Positions 26,155-34,912 are shown, numbered from the stretch's first letter. The stretch is 64,000 bases of DNA from Brevibacterium epidermidis NBRC 14811 (GCF_001570805.1 NZ_BCSJ01000001.1:124001-188000), one strand, 5' to 3'. Numbers and translations: made by a program. Notes: a model not told the origin generated them from the sequence alone.

Positions 26155-28747
26155 ACGGATCGAAGTCGACACCCGTGAACCAGCACCTGAACCTGTGTTG
26201 GAGTCCGTTCCTGCCGTCGAATCCTTGAGTGAGAGCAGCCGAACCGACCGCGTCCCCGCTGAGAATCCGATTGTCGACGGCATCGCAGCTGCCGCTCGAC
26301 TGCTGTCCGAGCATTCCGATGACCTGGAGACGGCCGCGCGGAAGATCAGCTCAGTACTCAACGGTCTGACGTCTTCGGCAACGGTCTGCCGGATTCTCTT
26401 CCACACTGCGGTGGCCGAAGGTTCATCGCTGCGATCGCGGTTCGTCGCTGACCTGTTGGCCAGCAACGGCCGTGCCCAGCTGGCACGTCTGCTGGCTGAT
26501 CAGGCGATCGCAACTGGGGCGAAGCCATGGCAGAGGAGACGGCTGGGGTCCCTCATGCAGGATGCTCCGAACAGCGACTTCGGTGAGGGCGCCCGCCGAT
26601 CCTTCGACCTGACCATCTCAGCTGACGGAACGACCACGCTCGAGTCAACAGGGTCGGATGCGGAGCCGGCGGCTGAGCACGAGCTGCGTTCCGTCACCCG
26701 CTCTCTCGGTGCGGATACAGACTGGCTCGCCGAACTTGTCTGCGCCCTCGATGACACCCCCGTCGGCATTCAGCACGATGTCGTCTGCATCCGCATTGCC
26801 TCGACTGAGTTCGCACGCCAAGCGCTGACACCGGTGCTGGAGACCCTCGCGATCCTGCCCGTCGTACCGATCCTCGTCGCCGAGTCTGTCGCGGCAGCAC
26901 TGTCGACCTCTGACTCGGTGGGTCGGCCCCTCCTCGACCGAGCTCGAGCCGTTCTGCTCACACCGAACCGATCAGGACAGCAGACGATCATCTCGATCCG
27001 CGGCTCCGAACTGCTCGACGCCGGACCGAGCTCGGACCTCGTCCTACCGACGGATGTCGATATCCAAGCGCTGGGAGCCGCCCTCGGGCTGACGACCATC
27101 GTCGAGTCACCTGTGCTGGCCAAACACGTACGCACGGTCGTCGACTCTCTTCGGATCGAATCATCCCGACTGCTGCCCCTGTCCTCTGCGACCAGAGCGT
27201 TCGCCCGGCTGCTGCGGTTCCGGGGAACGCGACGGCAGAACGCTCCGGTTCGCAATATTCTGACCGGACACCTTCTGGCCGCCGGCTTCTTTGCTGAGGC
27301 CATGGCTCTCGTCGATACCGTGCCGCCCTCCGACCGCGGGAAGGTCTACCGCGCGCGACGCATCCGTGCTCTCTTCGGAACGGGACGCTTCGACGAGGTC
27401 GCCGACACTGCCGAGTCCGCGACCGCATCCGCCGCGGACCGGCCTCTCATCAGCGAGTCCGCAGCCGCCTCGGCGATGCTGCGCGAGCTTGAATCCGTGT
27501 CCGAGAACACCTCGGTGCCGTTCGAGCCCGTGCCCGGCAGGGTCCTCACCATCCTTCACGCGAGCGCACCGGACCAGAGCGGCGGCTACGCGGTTCGCGC
27601 ACACAGCGTCCTCAAGACCATCGCCGCAGGCGGCTTCGAGGTCATCGCTCTCACCCGCCCGGGCTTTCCCGAGGCAGCGAACTCGTTGGAACCGGGGGCC
27701 ACCGCCGAGGTGGTTCACGACGGGATCCGCTACCTGCGCCTGGGCAGCGATTCCGCCCGCGCCGACGGCGAGTTCGCGTACATGCGCGAGGCCATCGACC
27801 ATTTCGCCGAGGTGATCCGCAGGGAACGACCGTCGGCCGTCCATCTGCGTTCGACCTACGTCTCGGCCCTGCCTGGCCTCATCGCGGCTAAGCGCTTCGG
27901 TCTTCCCGTCGTCTACGAGGTCTCGGGCATGTGGGAACTCGTCTACGAGGCCGCGAACACCGCCCGGATGGAGGGCCGTCGTGCACGCACCGTGGTGCTG
28001 GAGAACGCAGTGTTGGAGCATTGCGACGAAGTCCTCACCATCACCGAGGCGATGCGCGACATCATCAGCGACAGAGTGCACACTCGACGCCCGATCGGCA
28101 TCATGCCCAATGCCGTCGATACGGCTGAGTTCGCGTCTGCAGAGAAGAACCCGCAGGTGCTCTCGCGATTCGGTTGGAGCGCCCACGACCCGGTCATCGG
28201 ATACATCGGCACGTTCGTCGGCTACGAGGGTCTCGACATCCTCGTTCGAGCCATCGCTCTGGTCCGCAGCCGCGGAGTCCCGGTGCGCGCGCTGCTCGTC
28301 GGAGACGGCGCAGAGTCGTCCCGGATCCGGTCGCTGGCAGCCGATCTCGGCCTCGACGAATCGACTATCGCCTTCACCGGGCGCGTCCCTCATGACGAGG
28401 TCGCCGAGCTCTATTCGGTCATCGATGTCTGCGCCTATCCGCGCCTGCTCACCCCGGCGACCCGCGCGGTCTCTCCGCTCAAACCTTTCGAGGCGATGGC
28501 GGCGAAGAAGTCCGTCATCGTCTCCGATGTCCCGGCTCTCGCGGAGATCGCCGGATACGGCGAGCGCGGTCTCGTTGTGCCCAGCGGTGACGTCGAGACT
28601 CTCGCCGAGGCGATCAGCGCAGTCATCGAGGATCCTTCCGCGACGCTGTCACGGGTGGAGGCCGCGGCCGCATGGACGGAATCGGAGCGCAGCTGGTCGG
28701 CGGTCGGTGCGGTCATGGGATCGGCGCTCGCTAGGCTGACGTCATGA
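26147..28747 (+). CDS. GT4 glycosyltransferase with long N-terminal extension
   Basis: ATG 26147 overlaps the upstream stop by eight bases and gives 866 residues. The first 460 residues are alanine-rich and mostly helical, with TPR-like stretches near 370-440 (NILTGHLLAAGFFAEAMAL). No catalytic motif is seen there. The GT4 domain starts near 464 with RVLTILHASAPDQSGGYAVR and continues with VVYEVSGMWELVYEA, GYIGTFVGYEGLDILVRAI, LVGDGAESSRI and SPLKPFEAMAAKKSVIVSD. The SGGYAVRAHSVL segment parallels SGYAYRSHAIL in the GT4 at 13822-15567, so both come from one subfamily. It ends in an ATGA overlap with the pyruvyltransferase gene. Confidence 0.85.
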   Translation: MSERIEVDTREPAPEPVLESVPAVESLSESSRTDRVPAENPIVDGIAAAARLLSEHSDDLETAARKISSVLNGLTSSATVCRILFHTAVAEGSSLRSRFVADLLASNGRAQLARLLADQAIATGAKPWQRRRLGSLMQDAPNSDFGEGARRSFDLTISADGTTTLESTGSDAEPAAEHELRSVTRSLGADTDWLAELVCALDDTPVGIQHDVVCIRIASTEFARQALTPVLETLAILPVVPILVAESVAAALSTSDSVGRPLLDRARAVLLTPNRSGQQTIISIRGSELLDAGPSSDLVLPTDVDIQALGAALGLTTIVESPVLAKHVRTVVDSLRIESSRLLPLSSATRAFARLLRFRGTRRQNAPVRNILTGHLLAAGFFAEAMALVDTVPPSDRGKVYRARRIRALFGTGRFDEVADTAESATASAADRPLISESAAASAMLRELESVSENTSVPFEPVPGRVLTILHASAPDQSGGYAVRAHSVLKTIAAGGFEVIALTRPGFPEAANSLEPGATAEVVHDGIRYLRLGSDSARADGEFAYMREAIDHFAEVIRRERPSAVHLRSTYVSALPGLIAAKRFGLPVVYEVSGMWELVYEAANTARMEGRRARTVVLENAVLEHCDEVLTITEAMRDIISDRVHTRRPIGIMPNAVDTAEFASAEKNPQVLSRFGWSAHDPVIGYIGTFVGYEGLDILVRAIALVRSRGVPVRALLVGDGAESSRIRSLAADLGLDESTIAFTGRVPHDEVAELYSVIDVCAYPRLLTPATRAVSPLKPFEAMAAKKSVIVSDVPALAEIAGYGERGLVVPSGDVETLAEAISAVIEDPSATLSRVEAAAAWTESERSWSAVGAVMGSALARLTS
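28732..28737 (+). promoter_or_regulatory. candidate -10 box TAGGCT of a leaderless transcript
   Basis: TAGGCT lies exactly six bases before ATG 28744, the spacing seen for leaderless actinobacterial transcripts. It lies within the end of the GT4 gene, so it would add a promoter inside the operon. No ribosome site precedes this ATG. Confidence 0.4.
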
Positions 28748-30153
28748 CACGGACGATGCTGTTCTACGGGCATGTCGCCTCGAACTGGGGTGATCTGGCC
28801 ATCAATGCCGGTGCCCTCGAACTGATGCGCCGGGCCGAGGTCGACATCGAAGGCTCGATGGCCGTTCTCCTCGCTCCTTCGGACCAGTTCCGCAGGCAGG
28901 CGGGCTTCACCCTCAAGGGCATGAAGCAGCTGATCGTTCCCTCTGACGGCCGTGCACGCGGTGGCCGTGACGAGGTCGAACTGCTCATCGACTATGTCGC
29001 TCATCCGCACCGGTTCGCCGAAGATGTCGGTATGGCCGATGTCGACCTCGTCGTCCTCAACGCCGGCGAGCATCTCTTCGAGTCGGCGACCGGAGAGAAC
29101 CTCATCGACCTCGTGTGGAGGATCCTCCCCGCACTGGCCGCGCAGTCGCTGAAGAAACCAGTCCTCCTGCTGCCGTCGACCGTCGGCCCGTTCCGCACAT
29201 CGTTCGGGACCGCGCTCGAGGAGTTCCTCCACCAGGGCGTCGACGCAGCAGCTTACCGTGATCTCGAGTCCCGGAGACTCGAGTCGCCCGACCTCGGTCA
29301 GGAGCTTCCGGTTCTCCTGGATCCCGGCTTCTTCGTGCCGGGACTTCGGGCTCAAGAGGAAGAGAACCGCGACGAGGATGCCCTCGGCATCGTCTTGCGG
29401 CCCGAGGACATGGGAATCCGGCCGGGGTCACGCCGTTCGGCATTCGTGCAGAACAAACTCCGAGACTCGCAGTTCCGCAGCTCTCAGGCGTTCCAACTCT
29501 TCTCCTCGGTGGCCGAAGCCCATCTGGCCGATGGAGGAAAGGTGAAGGTCATCGTCCAGACCCGAGCCGACCGGGAGATCTCCACGGCGGTCGCCGATCA
29601 TCTCACCGAGGTCGCCGGTTCGGACAGGGTCGAACTCATCGATCCGACTGGGTTCCGGTCGTTCGTCGACGAGCTCGGCCGCCTTGGTGCTTTGGTGACG
29701 TCACGCTTCCATTCGGTCATCCTCGCCTCGTCTCAGGCGGTGCCGACCGTGGGCGTGTTTTCGGAGACGCACGGACACAAGATGCCCGGGCTGTTCGAGC
29801 TGCTCAAATTTCCCGACTGCGCCGTGCGTCTGGATGACCGCAGCATTTCGGCAGTGCGCGACGAAGTCGACGCGGCGCTGTCCACGGTCCGCGGCTCCAT
29901 CGACGAGATCCACAACCGGATCCGGGCGAACAGAACCCTGGTCCGTCGCTGGTTCGCCGAGGCGATCGCCTCGCAGGAGACGACGACGTTCGATACGTCT
30001 GCACTGAGGATCGAGGCGTTGGCGCTGCTCTATCGGGCAGGGCTCGAACGCGCGCAGAACGAATCACTGTCCCAAGTGCTGCAGGCAGTGCACGATCTGC
30101 GTGACGCCGACAGCCGCTTAGATGACAATGCACCCGGCGCAGAGTCGCGCTGA
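28744..30153 (+). CDS. polysaccharide pyruvyltransferase family protein (second copy)
   Basis: This 469-residue protein has SNWGDLAINAGALEL at the N-terminus, LLPSTVGPF in the middle and TSRFHSVILASSQAVPTVG near the C-terminus. These are the three conserved regions of polysaccharide pyruvyltransferases. It should move a pyruvate ketal from phosphoenolpyruvate onto a sugar or polyol of the polymer before export. The start overlaps the GT4 stop by four bases (ATGA). It is only distantly related to the copy at 1904-3019, which suggests two different acceptors or one for another polymer. The C-terminal 100 residues are helical and not part of the usual core. Confidence 0.85.
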   Translation: MTRTMLFYGHVASNWGDLAINAGALELMRRAEVDIEGSMAVLLAPSDQFRRQAGFTLKGMKQLIVPSDGRARGGRDEVELLIDYVAHPHRFAEDVGMADVDLVVLNAGEHLFESATGENLIDLVWRILPALAAQSLKKPVLLLPSTVGPFRTSFGTALEEFLHQGVDAAAYRDLESRRLESPDLGQELPVLLDPGFFVPGLRAQEEENRDEDALGIVLRPEDMGIRPGSRRSAFVQNKLRDSQFRSSQAFQLFSSVAEAHLADGGKVKVIVQTRADREISTAVADHLTEVAGSDRVELIDPTGFRSFVDELGRLGALVTSRFHSVILASSQAVPTVGVFSETHGHKMPGLFELLKFPDCAVRLDDRSISAVRDEVDAALSTVRGSIDEIHNRIRANRTLVRRWFAEAIASQETTTFDTSALRIEALALLYRAGLERAQNESLSQVLQAVHDLRDADSRLDDNAPGAESR

Positions 30154-30176
30154 GAACGACCCGAGGAGCTGAAGAG

Positions 30177-30965
30177 ATGATCGAGCGCACCATCCCCGAG
30201 GAGGGGCATCACCACGTCGAATCGGTGGCGGCGTTCACTGGGCCCCAGCCGGGCGCCTCGACGACGTACACGATCATGCTCGATGACGTCCCCATCGATC
30301 TGCGTTATGACGATCGCGGGTTCGACACCACCGTCGTCTTCTTCCATGCCGCGATCACGAAGGCGGTGCGTCGGTACCCGGTGTTCTCCGGGGCCACGTT
30401 CTCCGAAGATGTCGCAGCGAATCGCCTGTTCATCAGCGACCCGTCGCTCTACGTCGATTCCCGAATCAAGCTCGGCTGGTACGCCGGCAGCAGTCGGCAG
30501 CCGAAGCTGCAGGACGCATTGACTGAGATCATCTCCAGATTCGACGGTCCGGAGCGTCGGCTCGTCTTCTTCGGCGCATCCGGAGGCGGCTTCGCCTCCC
30601 TCTACTACTCCACGCACTTTCCCGGGTCGATCGCTGTTCCGGTCAACCCGCAGACGACGATCCGCAACTATGTGCCGGTCATCGTCAACCGGTACCTCAA
30701 CTATGCGTGGGGCGGGCTGTCTGTCGACGAGCTCCCTGTGTGCACCGATGTCATCGACCTCTACCGTCGTCCCGTGAGCAATTTGGTGCTCTATGTGCAG
30801 AACTCCGGCGACAGTGATCATATGGAACACCACTATGCGCCGTTCTTCGATGCGCTGCCGGACGGTCACCAGGTGGAGTCCCACCTCGTCGATGCCGGTG
30901 AAGGTCATGTTCCGCCGAAGCGTGCCCTGTTGGGCAAGATCCTCAAGGATGTCGTCGGCAGCTGA
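30177..30965 (+). CDS. serine-hydrolase-fold protein (Asp2/XcbB-like, second copy)
   Basis: ATG 30177 has AGGAG eight bases upstream and gives 262 residues. It shares motif order with the protein at 25294-26154: NRLFISDPSLYVD, KLGWYAGSS, LVFFGASGGGFASL (nucleophile elbow), VNPQTTIRNYVPVIV and a final EGHVPPK histidine segment. No signal peptide is present. The pair is probably a duplicated cytoplasmic esterase or transacylase acting on the glycopolymer; this is inference from the fold and neighbourhood. The gene ends only six bases from the convergent rhamnosyltransferase-like gene, leaving no room for a normal terminator between them. Confidence 0.72.
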   Translation: MIERTIPEEGHHHVESVAAFTGPQPGASTTYTIMLDDVPIDLRYDDRGFDTTVVFFHAAITKAVRRYPVFSGATFSEDVAANRLFISDPSLYVDSRIKLGWYAGSSRQPKLQDALTEIISRFDGPERRLVFFGASGGGFASLYYSTHFPGSIAVPVNPQTTIRNYVPVIVNRYLNYAWGGLSVDELPVCTDVIDLYRRPVSNLVLYVQNSGDSDHMEHHYAPFFDALPDGHQVESHLVDAGEGHVPPKRALLGKILKDVVGS

Positions 30966-30971
30966 GAACCC

Positions 30972-32162
30972 TCAGGTGATGGTGAGACGGAACGGGAGCG
31001 TATTGGCTGCGGTGTCTCCGGAGAACTGACGCAGTTCGACCGACCATTTCGACGCTCGGAAGTTCTGGCGGATAGACCAGCTGCCGTCGTCGGCGCATTC
31101 TGCCGATCCCATGTGTTTGAAGTCGTTTTTGCCCTTCAACCAGAGTTCGATGCGGCTTCCGGGTGTGCCGACTCCGATGAATTCGGTGGCGCCGGCTTTC
31201 CGGGCTTTGCCGGGCAGGGGCGAACGCAGGTAGAAGAATGGTTCGCTCTGTCCGAAGATGTCGGAGTTGATGCGGATGCACTTCTGCTTGAGCTTGCGCG
31301 TCCGACGGTGCAGATCGAGCAGAGCGTACTGCTGCGGCTGGGTGCGACGCCACGTCAGCCCCATCGTCTCCGGGATTGCTTCGTGTTCGACGACGCTGGC
31401 TCGGAACGCTTCGAGGTCGATGCCGAACGGGTCGAGATCCGCTTGGGCGAGCGGGCACATGGAGTCGCCGAATTGGGCGATCCGCGAGTCGTAGTCCCCG
31501 TCGCCCTGCCGATGGTAGAGGTAGAGCCAGTCATCGGTGTCGGTCTCAACTCGGTGGGCCAGTCCCCCGCGCTGAACCGCGGTGGTCAGCCATTTCCGGT
31601 GGGAGGAGAGCATGAGGTCGCCGACGTCGGCCGCTGAGCCGAAGAAGGTCGAGTTCGGGACGTGACTGGGGTAGATCAGCTCGCCTCGGTTGCCGCGCGG
31701 TGCGTCGATGCCGACGCCTTTCGCGGTCGTGGCTACCTGCGCCCCGGCAACATCCGGTTCGAAGGCCTCGAGGTGGGCATCGTGCAATCGGGCCGATATC
31801 GCATCGTCGTCATCGAGCAGCTGGGCATGGAGGGGACACTTCGGGTGCGTCTCCGCCTTGAGCGCCGCGCGCACAGTGTCCCCGAGGCGGGAGTGGTCCG
31901 GGACGAAGTGGAAGCGAACCGTATCGGTGAGTCCGTGGGCGTCGATGACGTCGTGGACATCGCCGAGGATGTCCGGCGGCAGGTCCGAGTCGAGCAGGAT
32001 GGCCCACACCAGATCTCGGTCGCCCATCGCGGCCACGCTGGCGGCGGTGATGCTGCTGAAAAGTCCGAGGCGGGTTCGCCACCAGACGGGGTCGAAGATG
32101 CCCACTCCCATGCGGGTCACCAGCACGGTGCGCGTTTGAACTGCCACGATCGTCGCCGTCAA
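30972..32162 (-). CDS. putative rhamnosyltransferase family protein with C-terminal beta domain
   Basis: The 396-residue product contains VTRMGVGIFDPVWWRTRLGLF at about 15-35 and then DRDLVWAILLDSDLP, typical of the putative rhamnosyltransferase family (Pfam Rhamno_transf). A DDDD motif near 118 is the likely metal site. Residues from about 300 to the end look like a beta-sandwich (IELWLKGKNDF, SWSIRQNFRASKWSVELRQF) and may bind glycan. TTG 32162 overlaps the wecB stop by four bases, which supports this start. It is expressed with wecB. The sugar transferred is not certain despite the family name. Confidence 0.75.
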   Translation of the reverse strand: MTATIVAVQTRTVLVTRMGVGIFDPVWWRTRLGLFSSITAASVAAMGDRDLVWAILLDSDLPPDILGDVHDVIDAHGLTDTVRFHFVPDHSRLGDTVRAALKAETHPKCPLHAQLLDDDDAISARLHDAHLEAFEPDVAGAQVATTAKGVGIDAPRGNRGELIYPSHVPNSTFFGSAADVGDLMLSSHRKWLTTAVQRGGLAHRVETDTDDWLYLYHRQGDGDYDSRIAQFGDSMCPLAQADLDPFGIDLEAFRASVVEHEAIPETMGLTWRRTQPQQYALLDLHRRTRKLKQKCIRINSDIFGQSEPFFYLRSPLPGKARKAGATEFIGVGTPGSRIELWLKGKNDFKHMGSAECADDGSWSIRQNFRASKWSVELRQFSGDTAANTLPFRLTIT

Positions 32163-33322
32163 TCGGCGAAGGCGACGCCTGGTGCGAATTCCGCGATGCG
32201 GTCGCCGACGCCGAGCAACGATTCGATGGCTGCAACCGAGCGGGCGGCGGCTCGTCCATCACCGTAGGGGTTGACGGCCTTGGCCATGGCTTCGTAGGCG
32301 ACCGCGTCATCGAAGAGTCGGGAGACTTCGGTGACGATCACAGTGGTGTCGGTGCCGACGAGTTTGACCGAACCGGCGGTGACCGCCTCGGGGCGTTCGG
32401 TGTTCTCACGCATGACGAGGACGGGCTTGCCGAGGCTGGGGGCTTCTTCCTGGATTCCGCCGGAGTCGGTGAGGACGACGTCTGAGGCGGCCATGACCGT
32501 GGTGAACTCGCCGTAGGACAGCGGTTCGGTGACGAGCACGTTGTCGAACTTCTCGACTCGAGGAAGAACGGCCTCGCGTACGAGCGGGTTGCGGTGGGCC
32601 GGGAGCAGGATGAGCAGTTCGGGTCGGGCAGCGGCCAACTCGGCCAGCGCGTCGCCGATGTTCTCCATGGACGAGCCGAGGTTCTCCCGACGGTGGGTCG
32701 TCACGAGAAGTTTCGGGCGTTCGGAGGCGACATAGTCGGCGACGACCGGGTCAGCGGGGGCCACGTTCATGTCGACGGCGATGTGGAGGGCGTCGATGAC
32801 GGTGTTTCCCGTGACGACGACGTCGGCCGGATTGACGCTCTCGGCCAGCAGGTTGTCGCGGGACCTTGCGGTCGGGGCCAGGTGAAGTGCGGAGATCTGA
32901 CTGGTCAGCTTCCGGTTGGCTTCCTCGGGGAAGGGGCTGAGCAGATTGCCGGAGCGCAGGCCGGCTTCAAGGTGGATGACCGGGATGCCGCGGTTGAAGG
33001 CAGCGATGGAGGCGCCCATGACGGTGGTCGTATCGCCTTGGACGAGCACGGCGTCGGGAGCCTCATTTTCCAGCACGGAGTCGAGTTCGCCGATGACACG
33101 GGAGGCGATCCCGTTGAGTGTCTGCCCCTGCGACATGATATTCAGGTCCACGTCCGGGACGATTCCGAACAGATCGTTGACCTGGTCGAGCATCTCACGA
33201 TGCTGGGCGGTGACGACGGTGCGGGAGTGCAGGGTCGCGCTCGATTCGATCGCCCGGATGAGAGGGGCCACCTTGATGGCTTCCGGCCTGGTGCCGAAAA
33301 CGGTGAGGACAGTGGGGGTCAC
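32159..33322 (-). CDS. wecB: UDP-N-acetylglucosamine 2-epimerase (non-hydrolysing)
   Basis: GTG 33322, with AGGAG seven bases upstream, gives 387 residues, the usual length for the family. The protein starts TPTVLTVFGTRPEAIKVAPL and contains VQGDTTTVMGASIAAF, HLEAGLRSGN, PEEANRKL and TDSGGIQEEAPSLGKPVLVMR, all diagnostic of the WecB/MnaA epimerase. It interconverts UDP-GlcNAc and UDP-ManNAc in the cytoplasm. The divergent wecC gene would oxidise UDP-ManNAc, so the pair supplies UDP-ManNAcA to the locus. A hairpin lies directly before the ribosome site. Confidence 0.95.
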   Translation of the reverse strand: MTPTVLTVFGTRPEAIKVAPLIRAIESSATLHSRTVVTAQHREMLDQVNDLFGIVPDVDLNIMSQGQTLNGIASRVIGELDSVLENEAPDAVLVQGDTTTVMGASIAAFNRGIPVIHLEAGLRSGNLLSPFPEEANRKLTSQISALHLAPTARSRDNLLAESVNPADVVVTGNTVIDALHIAVDMNVAPADPVVADYVASERPKLLVTTHRRENLGSSMENIGDALAELAAARPELLILLPAHRNPLVREAVLPRVEKFDNVLVTEPLSYGEFTTVMAASDVVLTDSGGIQEEAPSLGKPVLVMRENTERPEAVTAGSVKLVGTDTTVIVTEVSRLFDDAVAYEAMAKAVNPYGDGRAAARSVAAIESLLGVGDRIAEFAPGVAFAD

Positions 33323-33340
33323 GCACGAACTCCTGGTCGG

Positions 33341-33378
33341 GAGAACCACGGGGGCCGCCTCGGCGAGGCAGGGTTCTC
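33341..33378 (-). promoter_or_regulatory. hairpin in the wecB leader
   Basis: GAGAACC (33341-33347) pairs with GGTTCTC (33372-33378), with an inner GCCTCGGCGAGGC dyad at 33357-33369. The structure ends six bases before the AGGAG of wecB, so it could affect translation or act as an attenuator. This is a structural inference only. Confidence 0.4.
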
Positions 33379-33408
33379 GCTTCAATGCCGATGTGGGTAA
33401 TGGTATGC

Positions 33409-33422
33409 AGTTCTGCAGAACT
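33409..33422. promoter_or_regulatory. 14-base perfect palindrome between wecB and wecC
   Basis: AGTTCTGCAGAACT is a perfect palindrome in the divergent wecB/wecC promoter region. It is flanked by an outer GGTATG (33402-33407) and CATACC (33427-33432). It is a good candidate binding site for a dimeric regulator controlling both genes. I do not recognise the regulator family. Confidence 0.4.
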
Positions 33423-33623
33423 TGGACATACCGACTCCATTCATCTCATCATGACGAACCCACCTTCGCTGACCGAATCAGAAGACCTTCACAGCGCATT
33501 CACTCAAAGTTGATGATGAAGTCACGTCAGCGGTCATTTCATGAGTCATTGTGGTCAGGTTGTCTCGAGAAGCTCTCGGGTAACATCAGTAGTCGTTCAT
33601 CTCGAGTTTGGAGCATCGCACAC

Positions 33624-34883
33624 ATGCCGCCCACCGCCACCTCTCAACGCCCTTCCGTCGCTGTCGTCGGCCTCGGTTATATCGGTCTTCCGACCGCAGC
33701 TGTTCTGGCCAGTTCGGGCGCAGAGGTCGTCGGCGTCGACATCAACGCCGATGCCGTGGCCACGATCAACGCCGGCAAAGTCCCCTTCGTCGAGCCGGAT
33801 ATGGCGACAACGGTGGCCGGTGTCGTCTCTCAGGGTTACCTGCGAGCCACGACCGAGACTCCGCACGCGGACAATTACATCGTCGCGGTACCGACTCCTT
33901 TCAAGGACGGGCACGAACCGGACCTGTCCTACATCGAGACTGCGGGTAAGCAGATTGCACCCCTGCTAGAGGGCAATGAGCTCATCATCCTCGAATCGAC
34001 CTCGCCTCCCGGAGCAACGGAGTTCCTGGCCGAGACGATCATCAAGGAACGCCCGGATCTCACGCTCAAACCCGGCAGCGCACAGACCGTCTACTTCGCG
34101 CACTGCCCTGAGCGCGTGCTGCCCGGCCGGATCATGATCGAGCTGCGGACCAACGATCGCATCGTCGGCACCCTCAACGGCAATGCCGGCGAACGTGCCC
34201 GCGATCTCTATGAGCTGTTCTGCGAGGGCGAGTTCCTCATGACCGATGCTCGTACCGCGGAGATGGCGAAGCTGACCGAGAACGCCTACCGCGACGTGAA
34301 TATCGCCTTCGCGAACGAACTGTCGGTGATCTCTGACGGGCTCGACATCAACGTGTGGGAGCTCATCAAGCTCGCCAACCACCACCCTCGCGTCAACATC
34401 CTGCAGCCTGGCCCCGGAGTGGGCGGCCACTGCATCGCCGTCGACCCGTGGTTCATCGTCTCCACCGCGCCCGAGCAGTCTTCACTGATCCGCACAGCGC
34501 GTGAGGTCAACGATTCGAAGCCAGGCTACGTGCTCGACAAGCTCCTCCCTCAGGCACGTCGGATCCAGGATGTGCAGATCGCGGCACTTGGTCTGGCGTT
34601 CAAGCCGAACATCGACGACCTGCGCGAGAGCCCGGCCCGGCAGATCGTTGGACAGCTCGCCGATGCGCTCCCCAACGCGAACATCATGGCGGTCGAGCCG
34701 AACATCGACAACCTGCCTTCGGAACTCGAAGAGTGCGAGAACGTCACGCTCACTGAGGTGAACGAAGCCATTCGCGCTGCCGATATCGTGCTGCTGCTCG
34801 TTGACCACAACGAATTCACCCGCATCGACCGGACCCTGCTCACGCAGAAGATCGTCCACGATACGCGGGGCGTCTGGGGCTGA
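33624..34883 (+). CDS. wecC: UDP-N-acetyl-D-mannosamine dehydrogenase
   Basis: ATG 33624 gives 419 residues, the normal length; the frame stays open far upstream but that part is antisense to wecB. The N-terminus VAVVGLGYIGLPTAAVLA is the NAD-binding fold. AHCPERVLPG, EMAKLTENAYRDVNIAFANE, PGPGVGGHCIAVDPWF (catalytic Cys) and ALGLAFKPNIDDLRESPA identify UDP-ManNAc dehydrogenase of the WecC/UDP-glucose dehydrogenase family. It makes UDP-ManNAcA from the WecB product. Transcription is divergent from wecB across a 301-base region with dyads. A hairpin terminator follows. Confidence 0.93.
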   Translation: MPPTATSQRPSVAVVGLGYIGLPTAAVLASSGAEVVGVDINADAVATINAGKVPFVEPDMATTVAGVVSQGYLRATTETPHADNYIVAVPTPFKDGHEPDLSYIETAGKQIAPLLEGNELIILESTSPPGATEFLAETIIKERPDLTLKPGSAQTVYFAHCPERVLPGRIMIELRTNDRIVGTLNGNAGERARDLYELFCEGEFLMTDARTAEMAKLTENAYRDVNIAFANELSVISDGLDINVWELIKLANHHPRVNILQPGPGVGGHCIAVDPWFIVSTAPEQSSLIRTAREVNDSKPGYVLDKLLPQARRIQDVQIAALGLAFKPNIDDLRESPARQIVGQLADALPNANIMAVEPNIDNLPSELEECENVTLTEVNEAIRAADIVLLLVDHNEFTRIDRTLLTQKIVHDTRGVWG

Positions 34884-34912
34884 GACCTGAGACCGAACCC
34901 ACTTACCTATCG

